DNA of 9,072 nt, taken from positions 1-9,072 of the forward strand of contig JAUXFI010000070.1 of the NCBI GenBank assembly GCA_030620125.1, written 5' to 3'. A program made the translations under genes and the position numbers. The DNA comes from Anaerolineae bacterium. GTDB taxonomy: Bacteria; Chloroflexota; Anaerolineae; B4-G1. Below the pieces are notes generated by a model, which saw only the letters and a program-made list of their open reading frames with translations, was not told the origin of the DNA and ran no database searches. Positions 1-5,170 of the stretch are shown here, piece after piece (the stretch's first letter is position 1; the number at the start of each line of letters is the position of its first letter).

Positions 1-438
1 GAGACAGAGGCACGCCGCTTCGCCGCGCTGCGGCCTGGTCGCGTGGGGCTAAAGATCCCCTGCACCACCGAGAACCTGGCGCTGCTGCACCGCCTGGCCG
101 GCGAGGGGCTGACCTGCGCCGCCACCGCCGTTTTCAGCGCGCACCAGGCGCTCCTGGCCTGCCAGGCGAGCGCTGACTATATCATCCCCTACGTGAATCG
201 TAGCACGCGCCTGCAGGGGAATGGGCTGGCGCTGGTGGCGGAGATGGCCGCCGTCGCAGAGGCCACGGGCGCTCACGCCCAGGTGCTGGCGGCCAGTTTC
301 CGCAGCCTGAGCGAGGTCGTGGACGCGGTCCTCGCCGGGGCGCACCACGTCAGCGTGTCGTTAGAGTTGCTGTTAGCGATGGGGGACCATCCGCTCTCTG
401 ATCAGGCGATCGCGGAATTTGCGCAGGCAGGAGGGTAG
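1..438 (+). CDS. Transaldolase / fructose-6-phosphate aldolase family protein, 5'-partial
   Basis: The frame is open from base 1 to a TAG at 436-438, giving 145 residues with the N-terminus outside the window. It matches the C-terminal two thirds of the small (about 220 residue) fructose-6-phosphate aldolase / transaldolase TIM barrel, a cytosolic class I aldolase that forms a Schiff base with ketose phosphates. Visible landmarks are the LKIPCT strand, whose Lys18 of the fragment corresponds to the Schiff-base lysine, then the TAVFS strand, the IPYVNR motif with its conserved Tyr, and LAASFRS with the phosphate-binding serine region. These agree with the E. coli FSA pattern as I recall it. 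Whether it acts as an aldolase or a transaldolase in the pentose phosphate pathway cannot be decided from this fragment. The gene converges on the transporter gene, with 16 bp between stops and no hairpin terminator seen. Confidence 0.9.
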   Translation, partial: ETEARRFAALRPGRVGLKIPCTTENLALLHRLAGEGLTCAATAVFSAHQALLACQASADYIIPYVNRSTRLQGNGLALVAEMAAVAEATGAHAQVLAASFRSLSEVVDAVLAGAHHVSVSLELLLAMGDHPLSDQAIAEFAQAGG

Positions 439-448
439 CCTGAGCAGT

Positions 449-476
449 TACGTTTTACGTTTCACGCATCACAAAT
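449..476. repeat. Short 7-bp tandem repeat at the convergent gene ends
   Basis: Four 7-bp units run in line: TACGTTT, TACGTTT, CACGCAT and CACAAAT, two perfect and two degenerate. They supply the last codons and stop of the minus-strand transporter gene. The GTTTTACGT core recurs at 7010-7018, in the 3' end of the acyl-CoA synthetase gene. The array is short, so chance is not excluded. Confidence 0.35.
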
Positions 477-1663
477 GCCATCAGCAGCGCCGCCGCCAGC
501 GACAGCGCCGCGCCGAAGTAGAACGGCGCTGATGGGGCCAGGTACGTCCACAGCAGGCCGGCGATGAGCGAGGCGGGGAGGTCCAGGATGCCCAGCACGG
601 CGTTGTAGGTGCCGTAGGCCGTGCCGCGCAATTCCTCCGGCACGATGTCGGCTACCATCGCCTTGGCCGTGCCATAGGCCAGCCCGTAGTAGAGGCCGTA
701 GAGGGCGTACAGTACCCAGACGTGCCAGCCCTGCCCCGCTAGCGCGAACCCCAGGTAGATGGCCGCGTAGACCAGCCAGCCGCCGATGATGAGCCGCCGT
801 CGCCCGATGCGGTCGGAGAGGGAGCCCGCCGGGGTGCTGACCAGCGCGTAGACGAGGTTGAAGGTGACCAGCATGCCCAGCACGCCGATGACGCTCAGTC
901 CGCGCTCCTGTGCCCGCAGTACCAGGAAGGCGTCGGAGGAGTTGCCCAGGTCAAAGATGCCGACGATGATCATAAAAATGCAGAAACGTTTGCCCAGGCT
1001 GCGGAAAGCGAACCTGGGCATCTTGCGCTGGGTGGTTACCGGTACGTCCCGCGCGCCGACAGCCAGCGAGAGCACTGCCAGGAACGCCGGAACCAGGCTG
1101 ACCAGCACCACCGTCTGGAACGTGGAGCGGCTCAGTTCCACACTGCTGGCCTGTGCCAACCAGACCACGCCCAGTGCGATGAGTAGCCCCAGCATGGCCC
1201 CACCGGTATCGGCGGCGCGGTGGAAGCCGAAGGCCAGCCCCCGGTGGCGCTCGTCAATGCTGTCGGCCACCAGCGCGTCGCGGGGGGCGGTGCGGATGCC
1301 TTTGCCCACCCGGTCGGCCCAGCGGACGGCGGCCACCGCTTCCCAGGAGTTGGCGAAGTAGAAGAAGGGTTTGGACAAGGCGGAGAGGGCGTACCCTGTC
1401 ACCGCCAGCCACTTGCGGGCTCGCAGCCGGTCGGAGAGCCAGCCGGAAAAGACCTTGAGCAGGCTGGCGGTCGCCTCGGCCACCCCTTCGATTAGACCAA
1501 TGATGTCAGTCTGCACTCCCAGGACGTTGGAGAGAAACAGTGGCAGGATGTTGATGACCATCTCGCTGGAGATGTCCATAAAAAAACTGGTCAAGCTGAC
1601 GGCCCACACGTTGCGGGGAAGCGAGCGAATGCTCGTGCTGGGTTCAGGTTCAGATAAAGTCAT
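455..1663 (-). CDS. Major facilitator superfamily (MFS) transporter
   Basis: This 402-residue protein has about twelve hydrophobic segments and is an inner-membrane secondary transporter of the MFS fold. The family signature appears twice, as expected from the two six-helix halves: GWLSDRLRARK at residues 74-84 (loop 2-3) and GSLSDRIGRRR at 280-290 (loop 8-9). The segment DRVGKGIRTAPRDAL (117-131) marks a subgroup often annotated as multidrug or unknown-substrate MFS permeases; the substrate cannot be read from sequence. The ATG at 1661-1663 is preceded by AAGGAG (1669-1674, minus strand) at 5-nt spacing, which fixes the start. Upstream in the same direction is a broken PadR-like gene whose stop lies 19 bp away, so the transporter probably once formed a regulator-transporter operon and may now lack that control. 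The last codons fall in a 7-bp repeat. Confidence 0.92.
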   Translation of the reverse strand: MTLSEPEPSTSIRSLPRNVWAVSLTSFFMDISSEMVINILPLFLSNVLGVQTDIIGLIEGVAEATASLLKVFSGWLSDRLRARKWLAVTGYALSALSKPFFYFANSWEAVAAVRWADRVGKGIRTAPRDALVADSIDERHRGLAFGFHRAADTGGAMLGLLIALGVVWLAQASSVELSRSTFQTVVLVSLVPAFLAVLSLAVGARDVPVTTQRKMPRFAFRSLGKRFCIFMIIVGIFDLGNSSDAFLVLRAQERGLSVIGVLGMLVTFNLVYALVSTPAGSLSDRIGRRRLIIGGWLVYAAIYLGFALAGQGWHVWVLYALYGLYYGLAYGTAKAMVADIVPEELRGTAYGTYNAVLGILDLPASLIAGLLWTYLAPSAPFYFGAALSLAAALLMAFVMRET

Positions 1664-1682
1664 AGCCTCTCCTTGTAAAGCC

Positions 1683-1823
1683 CTATGTCCGAGGTCCGGC
1701 GTTCAACACCTCGGCTACCAACTCCTCCAGGCGGGCGCGGGCCTCGGCCAGTGCCGCTTCGCCGGCTGGCGTGATGGTATAGTACTTGATTATGGCCTGA
1801 TGCTCGTAGAAGTCAAATTGCTG
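1683..1823 (-). pseudogene. C-terminal remnant of a PadR-like winged-helix regulator
   Basis: The minus strand, read down to a TAG at 1683-1685, encodes QQFDFYEHQAIIKYYTITPA and then GEAALAEARARLEELVAEVL. The KYY-T-IT-PAG turn followed by a charged helix is typical of the wing and dimerisation helix of PadR-family repressors. The recognition helix and start codon are absent: continuing upstream, the frame enters the 8-bp repeat array at about 1821 and meets an in-frame TAG inside the array's second arm. No N-terminal half is visible beyond the array, where a promoter and the glycosidase gene begin. I infer that the gene was cut, or its 5' half replaced, at the repeat. The 19-bp spacing to the transporter start suggests a former operon. 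The family call rests on about 45 residues; another winged-helix family is possible. Confidence 0.55.
1789..1816 (-). promoter_or_regulatory. Weak candidate promoter for the MFS transporter
   Basis: On the minus strand a TTGACT box (1811-1816) and a CATAAT box (1789-1794) stand 16 bp apart, each one mismatch from the sigma-70 consensus. They lie inside the PadR remnant, about 125 bp upstream of the transporter ATG. This could let the transporter be expressed after loss of the regulator, but the match lies in former coding sequence and may be fortuitous. Confidence 0.25.
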
Positions 1824-1904
1824 GTAGATTGGGAAACTGGTACATTGGTAAATTGGGAAACCAGGCGGCAGTGTACCAACCTACCAATCTACCAGTCTAC
1901 CAAC
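1821..1904. repeat. Inverted pair of 8-bp tandem-repeat arrays
   Basis: The left arm (1821-1860) is five 8-bp units: CTGGTAGA, TTGGGAAA, CTGGTACA, TTGGTAAA and TTGGGAAA. The right arm (1873-1904) is four units in opposite orientation: GTACCAAC, CTACCAAT, CTACCAGT and CTACCAAC. About 12 bp separate the arms, so the whole could fold into a long imperfect hairpin. It lies exactly between the broken PadR-like gene and the glycosidase promoter; the -35 box starts 7 bp after it. It codes for nothing convincing on either strand. There are no unique spacers, so it is not a CRISPR array. Confidence 0.85.
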
Positions 1905-1910
1905 GTCCGA

Positions 1911-1939
1911 TTGACACCTGCGCCGGTCTCGGCTATACT
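1911..1939 (+). promoter_or_regulatory. Sigma-70-type promoter of the glycoside hydrolase gene
   Basis: TTGACA (1911-1916, perfect) and TATACT (1934-1939, one mismatch from TATAAT) are separated by 17 bp. Transcription would start near 1946, right at the AGGAGG ribosome site (1947-1952), so the 5' untranslated leader would be only about 14 nt. The -35 box begins 7 bp after the inverted octamer array. Confidence 0.75.
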
Positions 1940-1959
1940 GGAAGCTAGGAGGTACGGTG

Positions 1960-4122
1960 ATGAAACGCACAATGAGACCCGCCATTATCCTATTGCTGAC
2001 TGTGGTCTTTCCGTTGGGCCTGGCGTTCCTTCTGGCCCTGGCCCGGCCTGCCGTGGCCGAGCCGGTTGCTGTTACTCCGCTGCCGCCAGTGGAGGAGACT
2101 GACGGGCGGGCGGGGGCCTGCTACTCTTACTATTACGACTCGTCCCCGGACCGTCCCTTCATTAAGATGGCTTACGACGCCGGATCCCGCTGGGACCGCT
2201 TCGACTTTATCTGGCCCAATCTCGAACCCTCTAACGATGTCTGGGCTCCTGAGATTCTCGATGCCTACGACTCTGTGGTGAACGATCTGCACGCGGGGGG
2301 GATGAACATGGTCGGCATCCTTCTTTGGACGCCTGACTGGGCTGCTACCGATGGAGTAGCAGGCCTCTCGCGGCCCAACTTGAACGAGAGTCCTTCCAAT
2401 TGGCACGCACCTGTGCCCGGTGACGGTCTGGCTCCCCTGGCCATCAGCGTTGCTTCATCTCCACCTCAGGGCCTCTACCTCTCGTGGGATGATCCCAACA
2501 ATCACTGGGGCGATTTCGTCTATACCATCGTCTCTCGCTACAAGGACAGAGTAAAGCACTGGGAGATGTGGAACGAGCCGGAGTGGTCTTACTTCTGGAC
2601 CGGCACGTCCAGCGACTATGCTCAACTCCTCAAGGTGGGCTACCAGGCGACCAAGGCGGCTTGCCCCGACTGTACTGTCCTCTTCGGCGGGCTGCACTAC
2701 TGGGCGAACCCCAGCTTTTACAGGTGGGTGCTCAATGTCATCAACGACGATCCGGATGCAGTGGCGAACAACTATTTCTTTGACGTGATGTCGGTTCACC
2801 TCTACAGCCGTTCATCTAGCATCTACAATGAGGTGAACAACATCCGCAGCGGGATGAGTGTCTACAACGTGGCTGACCATCCTATCTGGCTCACCGAGAC
2901 CGGCGTGCCTATCTGGGACGACGGTTTGGTGGACCCGGACCCTACCGAGTACGACTACGCCGCTACGCAAGAGGAGGCCGCCGCCTTTGTGATCCAGTCC
3001 TATGCCAACGCTTGGGCCTCGGACGTCGGGCGTTACTTTTTCTTCCGCACTCACGACGATGGTATGAGCGAGTACTTTGGGTTGATCCGCAACGACCACT
3101 CCTTCCGCCCCGCCTACGTCGCCTACCAGGTCGCCACCACCTACCTTGTCTCCCCCACTTTTGTCACCCGCGAACCCAGCGGGTCTTTTATGAATGCTAC
3201 ACTGTGGGGCACGCCGCATGGCAAGGTCAGCGTGCTGTGGAACGAGAGCCCCGCCACCGGCGTCTACACGCTTCCGGCGGCGATCACAACCACGGCCACC
3301 TTTGTGGATCGCTGGGGCGTGACACGTACGCTCGCGGCAACCGATATCCTGAGCGGCACGCCAGAGTATTACGTCTACACCGCCACGCTGCCCGCCGCCA
3401 CCGCCAACCTGGTATCTAATCTGTATGACTATATCATCGGCGGCGATCCGCTCATTGTCATTGAGACCGAGACGCCCAACGAACCCCCGACTTCTACCGT
3501 CAACCTGCTGCCAGATATTACCTATTCTCCCACCATCACCGTGACCTGGGAGGGGCAGGACAATCAGTCGGGCGTCTGGCTCTACGACGTGCAGGTGCGC
3601 GATGGCGGCGGCGAGTGGGATTACTGGCAGCAATCAGTCACTTCTACCTCTGGCCAGTTCACCGGCCAGCACGATCATACCTACAGCTTGCGCTCGCGGG
3701 CCACCGATCGTGTCGGTAACCGCGAGGCCTGGCCCGAGTCATCTCAGATTTCCACCACATTCGACCTATCCAGCACGTTCCATCTCAGCGTCGGGGCCTT
3801 CTTCGCTGACGAGAATCGCAACGACGTATGGGATTTGCCCATCAGCACGACCAACGAGATCACCCTGACAGACGTGACGCTGCGTTTCCTGGACGAGGCT
3901 GGATGTGACGTGGTCAGCCCCAGTGTGAGCAGCACGTTGGCGTTCACTACGACTATCTATGCCGGGCAGGTCTACCAACTGCGGGCCACCAGCGCCGACC
4001 ACGAGCGTATCCTGCCGCTCACCTGGCCTCTGGGTGGGGAGGTGTACACGGACACGTACTCGGCGTTGGGCCTGCGGCCAGTGACGTGGACTTATCTGCC
4101 GCTTATCTTGAGGAATGGGTGA
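1960..4122 (+). CDS. Secreted clan-A glycoside hydrolase (GH39/GH5-like) with C-terminal beta domains
   Basis: This 720-residue exported enzyme probably cleaves beta-glycosidic bonds of plant or microbial polysaccharide by the retaining mechanism. Residues 1-33 form a signal peptide with a basic start, a hydrophobic core and an AVA cleavage site before EP. A TIM barrel covers about 60-395: WEMWNEPE carries the likely acid/base Glu206 and WLTETGVP the likely nucleophile Glu313, both on clan-A strand ends. The barrel closes with YFGLIRNDHSFRPAY, and a beta-sandwich follows to about 490. An Fn3/Ig-like domain spans about 508-595. A second beta domain from about 605 carries DENRNDVWD (617-625), a calcium-loop-like sequence as in SdrD/CnaB-type domains. 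The chain ends in YLPLILRNG. AGGAGG (1947-1952) lies 7 nt before ATG 1960; an overlapping GTG at 1957 is only 4 nt away and less likely. Substrate and exact family are not determinable by eye. Confidence 0.88.
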   Translation: MKRTMRPAIILLLTVVFPLGLAFLLALARPAVAEPVAVTPLPPVEETDGRAGACYSYYYDSSPDRPFIKMAYDAGSRWDRFDFIWPNLEPSNDVWAPEILDAYDSVVNDLHAGGMNMVGILLWTPDWAATDGVAGLSRPNLNESPSNWHAPVPGDGLAPLAISVASSPPQGLYLSWDDPNNHWGDFVYTIVSRYKDRVKHWEMWNEPEWSYFWTGTSSDYAQLLKVGYQATKAACPDCTVLFGGLHYWANPSFYRWVLNVINDDPDAVANNYFFDVMSVHLYSRSSSIYNEVNNIRSGMSVYNVADHPIWLTETGVPIWDDGLVDPDPTEYDYAATQEEAAAFVIQSYANAWASDVGRYFFFRTHDDGMSEYFGLIRNDHSFRPAYVAYQVATTYLVSPTFVTREPSGSFMNATLWGTPHGKVSVLWNESPATGVYTLPAAITTTATFVDRWGVTRTLAATDILSGTPEYYVYTATLPAATANLVSNLYDYIIGGDPLIVIETETPNEPPTSTVNLLPDITYSPTITVTWEGQDNQSGVWLYDVQVRDGGGEWDYWQQSVTSTSGQFTGQHDHTYSLRSRATDRVGNREAWPESSQISTTFDLSSTFHLSVGAFFADENRNDVWDLPISTTNEITLTDVTLRFLDEAGCDVVSPSVSSTLAFTTTIYAGQVYQLRATSADHERILPLTWPLGGEVYTDTYSALGLRPVTWTYLPLILRNG

Positions 4123-4159
4123 GGCGGCACTTGACGCATACGGCAGGGGAGGTAGCGTG

Positions 4160-4426
4160 ATGAGCAGGCGCAGAGTCGAGTATCAGTGGGATGCCGAATC
4201 CATTCGCGCGCTGCGGGATCACCTGGGGCTGACCCAGGAGCGGATGTCCGGCGAACTGGGCACGCGCCAGCAGACCATCAGCGAGTGGGAGACCGGGATG
4301 TACCGCCCTCGTGGGGGGATGAACCGGCTGCTCACGCTCGTCGCCGAGCGGGCGGGTTTCGAGTACCAGGTCGCCGCAGGAGTGTCTGCACCCGAGGAGC
4401 AAGAGGAAGGAGAGTCTGAACCTTAA
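4160..4426 (+). CDS. Small XRE/Cro-CI family helix-turn-helix regulator
   Basis: This 88-residue cytosolic DNA-binding protein has one HTH_3-type domain. Residues 15-47 (IRALRDHLGLTQERMSGELG, then TRQQTISEWETG) give the classic five-helix XRE pattern: GLTQ at the first helix of the HTH, TRQQTISEWE as recognition helix, then the TG-RP turn. The C-terminus is acidic (EEQEEGESEP) and has no second domain, so it resembles a phage-type or antitoxin-like repressor without a sensor. The ATG at 4160 has GGGGAGG (4146-4152) 7 nt upstream; an in-frame ATG at 4115 overlaps the glycosidase stop, lacks a good ribosome site and would add 15 unconserved-looking residues. It sits 37 bp after the glycosidase gene with no terminator between, so it may be co-transcribed. 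The next promoter, 17 bp downstream, contains a dyad that is a plausible target (inference). Confidence 0.85.
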   Translation: MSRRRVEYQWDAESIRALRDHLGLTQERMSGELGTRQQTISEWETGMYRPRGGMNRLLTLVAERAGFEYQVAAGVSAPEEQEEGESEP

Positions 4427-4442
4427 AATCCGCTGTCGCATC

Positions 4443-4471
4443 TTGACAGGCAACACGTTTCCGTGTATAAT
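4443..4471 (+). promoter_or_regulatory. Perfect-consensus sigma-70 promoter of the 56-residue protein
   Basis: TTGACA (4443-4448) and TATAAT (4466-4471) match the consensus at all twelve positions with the optimal 17-bp spacing. The predicted start is near 4478, giving a leader of about 70 nt before ATG 4550. A promoter this strong would normally need a repressor, and a dyad lies in its spacer touching the -10 box. Confidence 0.88.
4453..4466. promoter_or_regulatory. Candidate operator 1 (dyad ACACG-N4-CGTGT) in the promoter spacer
   Basis: The sequence ACACGTTTCCGTGT is a perfect 5-bp inverted repeat with a 4-bp centre. It fills the spacer between the -35 and -10 boxes, and its last T is the first base of TATAAT. 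A protein bound here would exclude RNA polymerase. The same dyad with a different centre recurs at 4521-4534. Size and symmetry suit a small XRE dimer such as the one encoded just upstream; that link is inference. Confidence 0.6.
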
Positions 4472-4484
4472 ATAGGTGTCGCTT

Positions 4485-4502
4485 GGGGAGCGTTGGCTCC
4501 CC
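4485..4502 (+). promoter_or_regulatory. Leader hairpin of the 56-residue protein gene
   Basis: GGGGAGC (4485-4491), loop GTTG, GCTCCCC (4496-4502) forms a 7-bp, mostly G:C stem beginning about 7 nt after the predicted transcript start. No U-run follows, so it is not an ordinary terminator. It may protect the 5' end of the transcript or be part of a regulatory leader. Confidence 0.5.
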
Positions 4503-4520
4503 TGATCTTTGGACTGACCC

Positions 4521-4534
4521 ACACGCTAACGTGT
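4521..4534. promoter_or_regulatory. Candidate operator 2 (dyad ACACG-N4-CGTGT) in the leader
   Basis: The sequence ACACGCTAACGTGT repeats the dyad of 4453-4466 with identical arms and a different centre; here symmetry extends one more pair (C4520 with G4535). The copies are 68 bp apart. It lies 3 bp before the AGGAG ribosome site (4538-4542). As RNA it would form a 6-bp hairpin with a CUAA loop just upstream of that site, so it could act on translation as well as, or instead of, serving as a DNA operator. Confidence 0.55.
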
Positions 4535-4549
4535 GAGAGGAGTAAACAC

Positions 4550-4720
4550 ATGGGTACCTACGGTCTGGAGGGTGTGATCCTGGCCTGGGAACGGGGACAG
4601 TTGACGACCGAGCAGGCTATCGGTCAGGTGCTGTTGCTGCTACAAGAACTCGAGGAACAGCTCCGCAGCGTAGAGCGGCGACTGGAGCGATACAGGGAGT
4701 GTGCGCGTCGCCTGGCGTGA
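4550..4720 (+). CDS. 56-residue coiled-coil protein of unknown function
   Basis: I do not recognise this protein. It starts MGTYGLEGVILAWERGQLTT and continues as a nearly uninterrupted helix: EQAIGQVLLLLQELEEQ with leucines spaced as in a coiled coil, then a basic, Arg-rich tail (RSVERRLERYRECARRLA) with one Cys. There is no signal peptide and no clear membrane helix, so it is probably a cytosolic oligomer or partner protein. AGGAG (4538-4542) lies 7 nt before ATG 4550. An upstream in-frame GTG at 4463 falls inside the promoter and cannot be the start of this transcript. It has its own perfect promoter with two dyads and is followed at 10 bp by a terminator, so it is a monocistronic unit. The adjacent XRE gene suggests a regulator-target pair; a toxin-antitoxin role is possible but unsupported. 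Confidence 0.75.
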   Translation: MGTYGLEGVILAWERGQLTTEQAIGQVLLLLQELEEQLRSVERRLERYRECARRLA

Positions 4721-4730
4721 AACGAAAGAA

Positions 4731-4748
4731 CCCCGGCCTCGGCCGGGG
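4731..4748 (-). terminator. GC-rich hairpin terminator between convergent genes
   Basis: CCCCGGC (4731-4737), loop CTCG, GCCGGGG (4742-4748) gives a 7-bp all G:C stem that can zip to 8 bp. On the minus strand it is followed by TTCTTTCGTTT, a usable U-rich tail, about 39 nt after the stop of the anti-sigma-like gene. On the plus strand the downstream sequence is only mildly T-rich, so termination of the 56-residue protein gene would be weaker; it probably works in both directions. Confidence 0.75.
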
Positions 4749-4786
4749 CTCTCAGAAGTCTCTTATTGGGCTGGCGTGTTCTTTAC

Positions 4787-5170
4787 CTAAGCCGTCGGTG
4801 CGTGGGCTGTCTGGGCCTGCGCCCGCGTGCGCAACCGCACCACTACGAAAACGATCGCCCCCACCAGCGACGCAATGGACAGGAGAGAACCGAGTGCCGC
4901 TGCGCCAATCATCACCCCTCGCCGCAGCCGCTTCGTCAACGCGACCTGCTGCCCGGCGCTATTCACCAGTTCCCTCCCCAGGCTGCGCACGAAGGCTGCC
5001 GACGGCTGTACGGGCTGTAGGGTTTGCTGCAACTGTTCGGCCAGTTGGAACAACGGGGCCAACCCGTTACGCTCCTCGTTCGTAATGCCGATCTGCTGCA
5101 TGGTCTCCGGCCGGCCGGCCAGTTCCTCGGCGTGGGCTGCCAGCACCTCAGTCGTTCGTCTCTCGTTCAT
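4787..5170 (-). CDS. Putative single-TM anti-sigma factor partner
   Basis: This 127-residue protein is encoded directly behind an ECF sigma gene and overlaps its end by 23 nt. Residues 1-80 are soluble and helical (LAPLFQLAEQLQQTLQPVQP in the middle). Residues 86-112 form one membrane helix (GVMIGAAALGSLLSIASLVG and onward), flanked by KRLRRG and RLRTRAQ. Only about 15 residues follow. The position and the soluble-domain-plus-TM design suggest an inner-membrane anti-sigma factor with its sigma-binding part in the cytoplasm. It has no Cys and no HxxxCxxC zinc motif, and almost no external sensor region, so this is inference from context. GGGGAG (5179-5184, minus strand) lies 8 nt before ATG 5170, favouring this start over an upstream in-frame ATG at 5227 that lies well inside the sigma gene. 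A terminator follows at 4731-4748. Confidence 0.72.
   Translation of the reverse strand: MNERRTTEVLAAHAEELAGRPETMQQIGITNEERNGLAPLFQLAEQLQQTLQPVQPSAAFVRSLGRELVNSAGQQVALTKRLRRGVMIGAAALGSLLSIASLVGAIVFVVVRLRTRAQAQTAHAPTA

Noticed and set aside
1821..1904. CRISPR array or Rho-independent terminator.
   Set aside because: Units are 8 bp with no unique spacers, and the arms are AT-containing, imperfect and not followed by a T-run.
1371..2102. A 243-codon plus-strand frame across the transporter start, repeat array and glycosidase start.
   Set aside because: It is antisense to the transporter, reads through the octamer array and is out of frame with the glycosidase; its composition is that of a shadow frame.
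2812..3633. A 273-codon minus-strand frame inside the glycosidase gene.
   Set aside because: It is antisense to well-supported catalytic and beta-domain sequence; long antisense frames are expected in GC-rich genes and no domain is recognisable.
4115..4159. Start of the XRE gene at ATG 4115, overlapping the glycosidase stop.
   Set aside because: No good ribosome site precedes it, while ATG 4160 has GGGGAGG 7 nt upstream and begins at the usual family N-terminus.
4463..4549. An upstream GTG at 4463 extends the frame of the 56-residue protein to 85 residues.
   Set aside because: This GTG lies within the promoter spacer, just before the -10 box, and has no ribosome site; ATG 4550 has AGGAG at ideal spacing.
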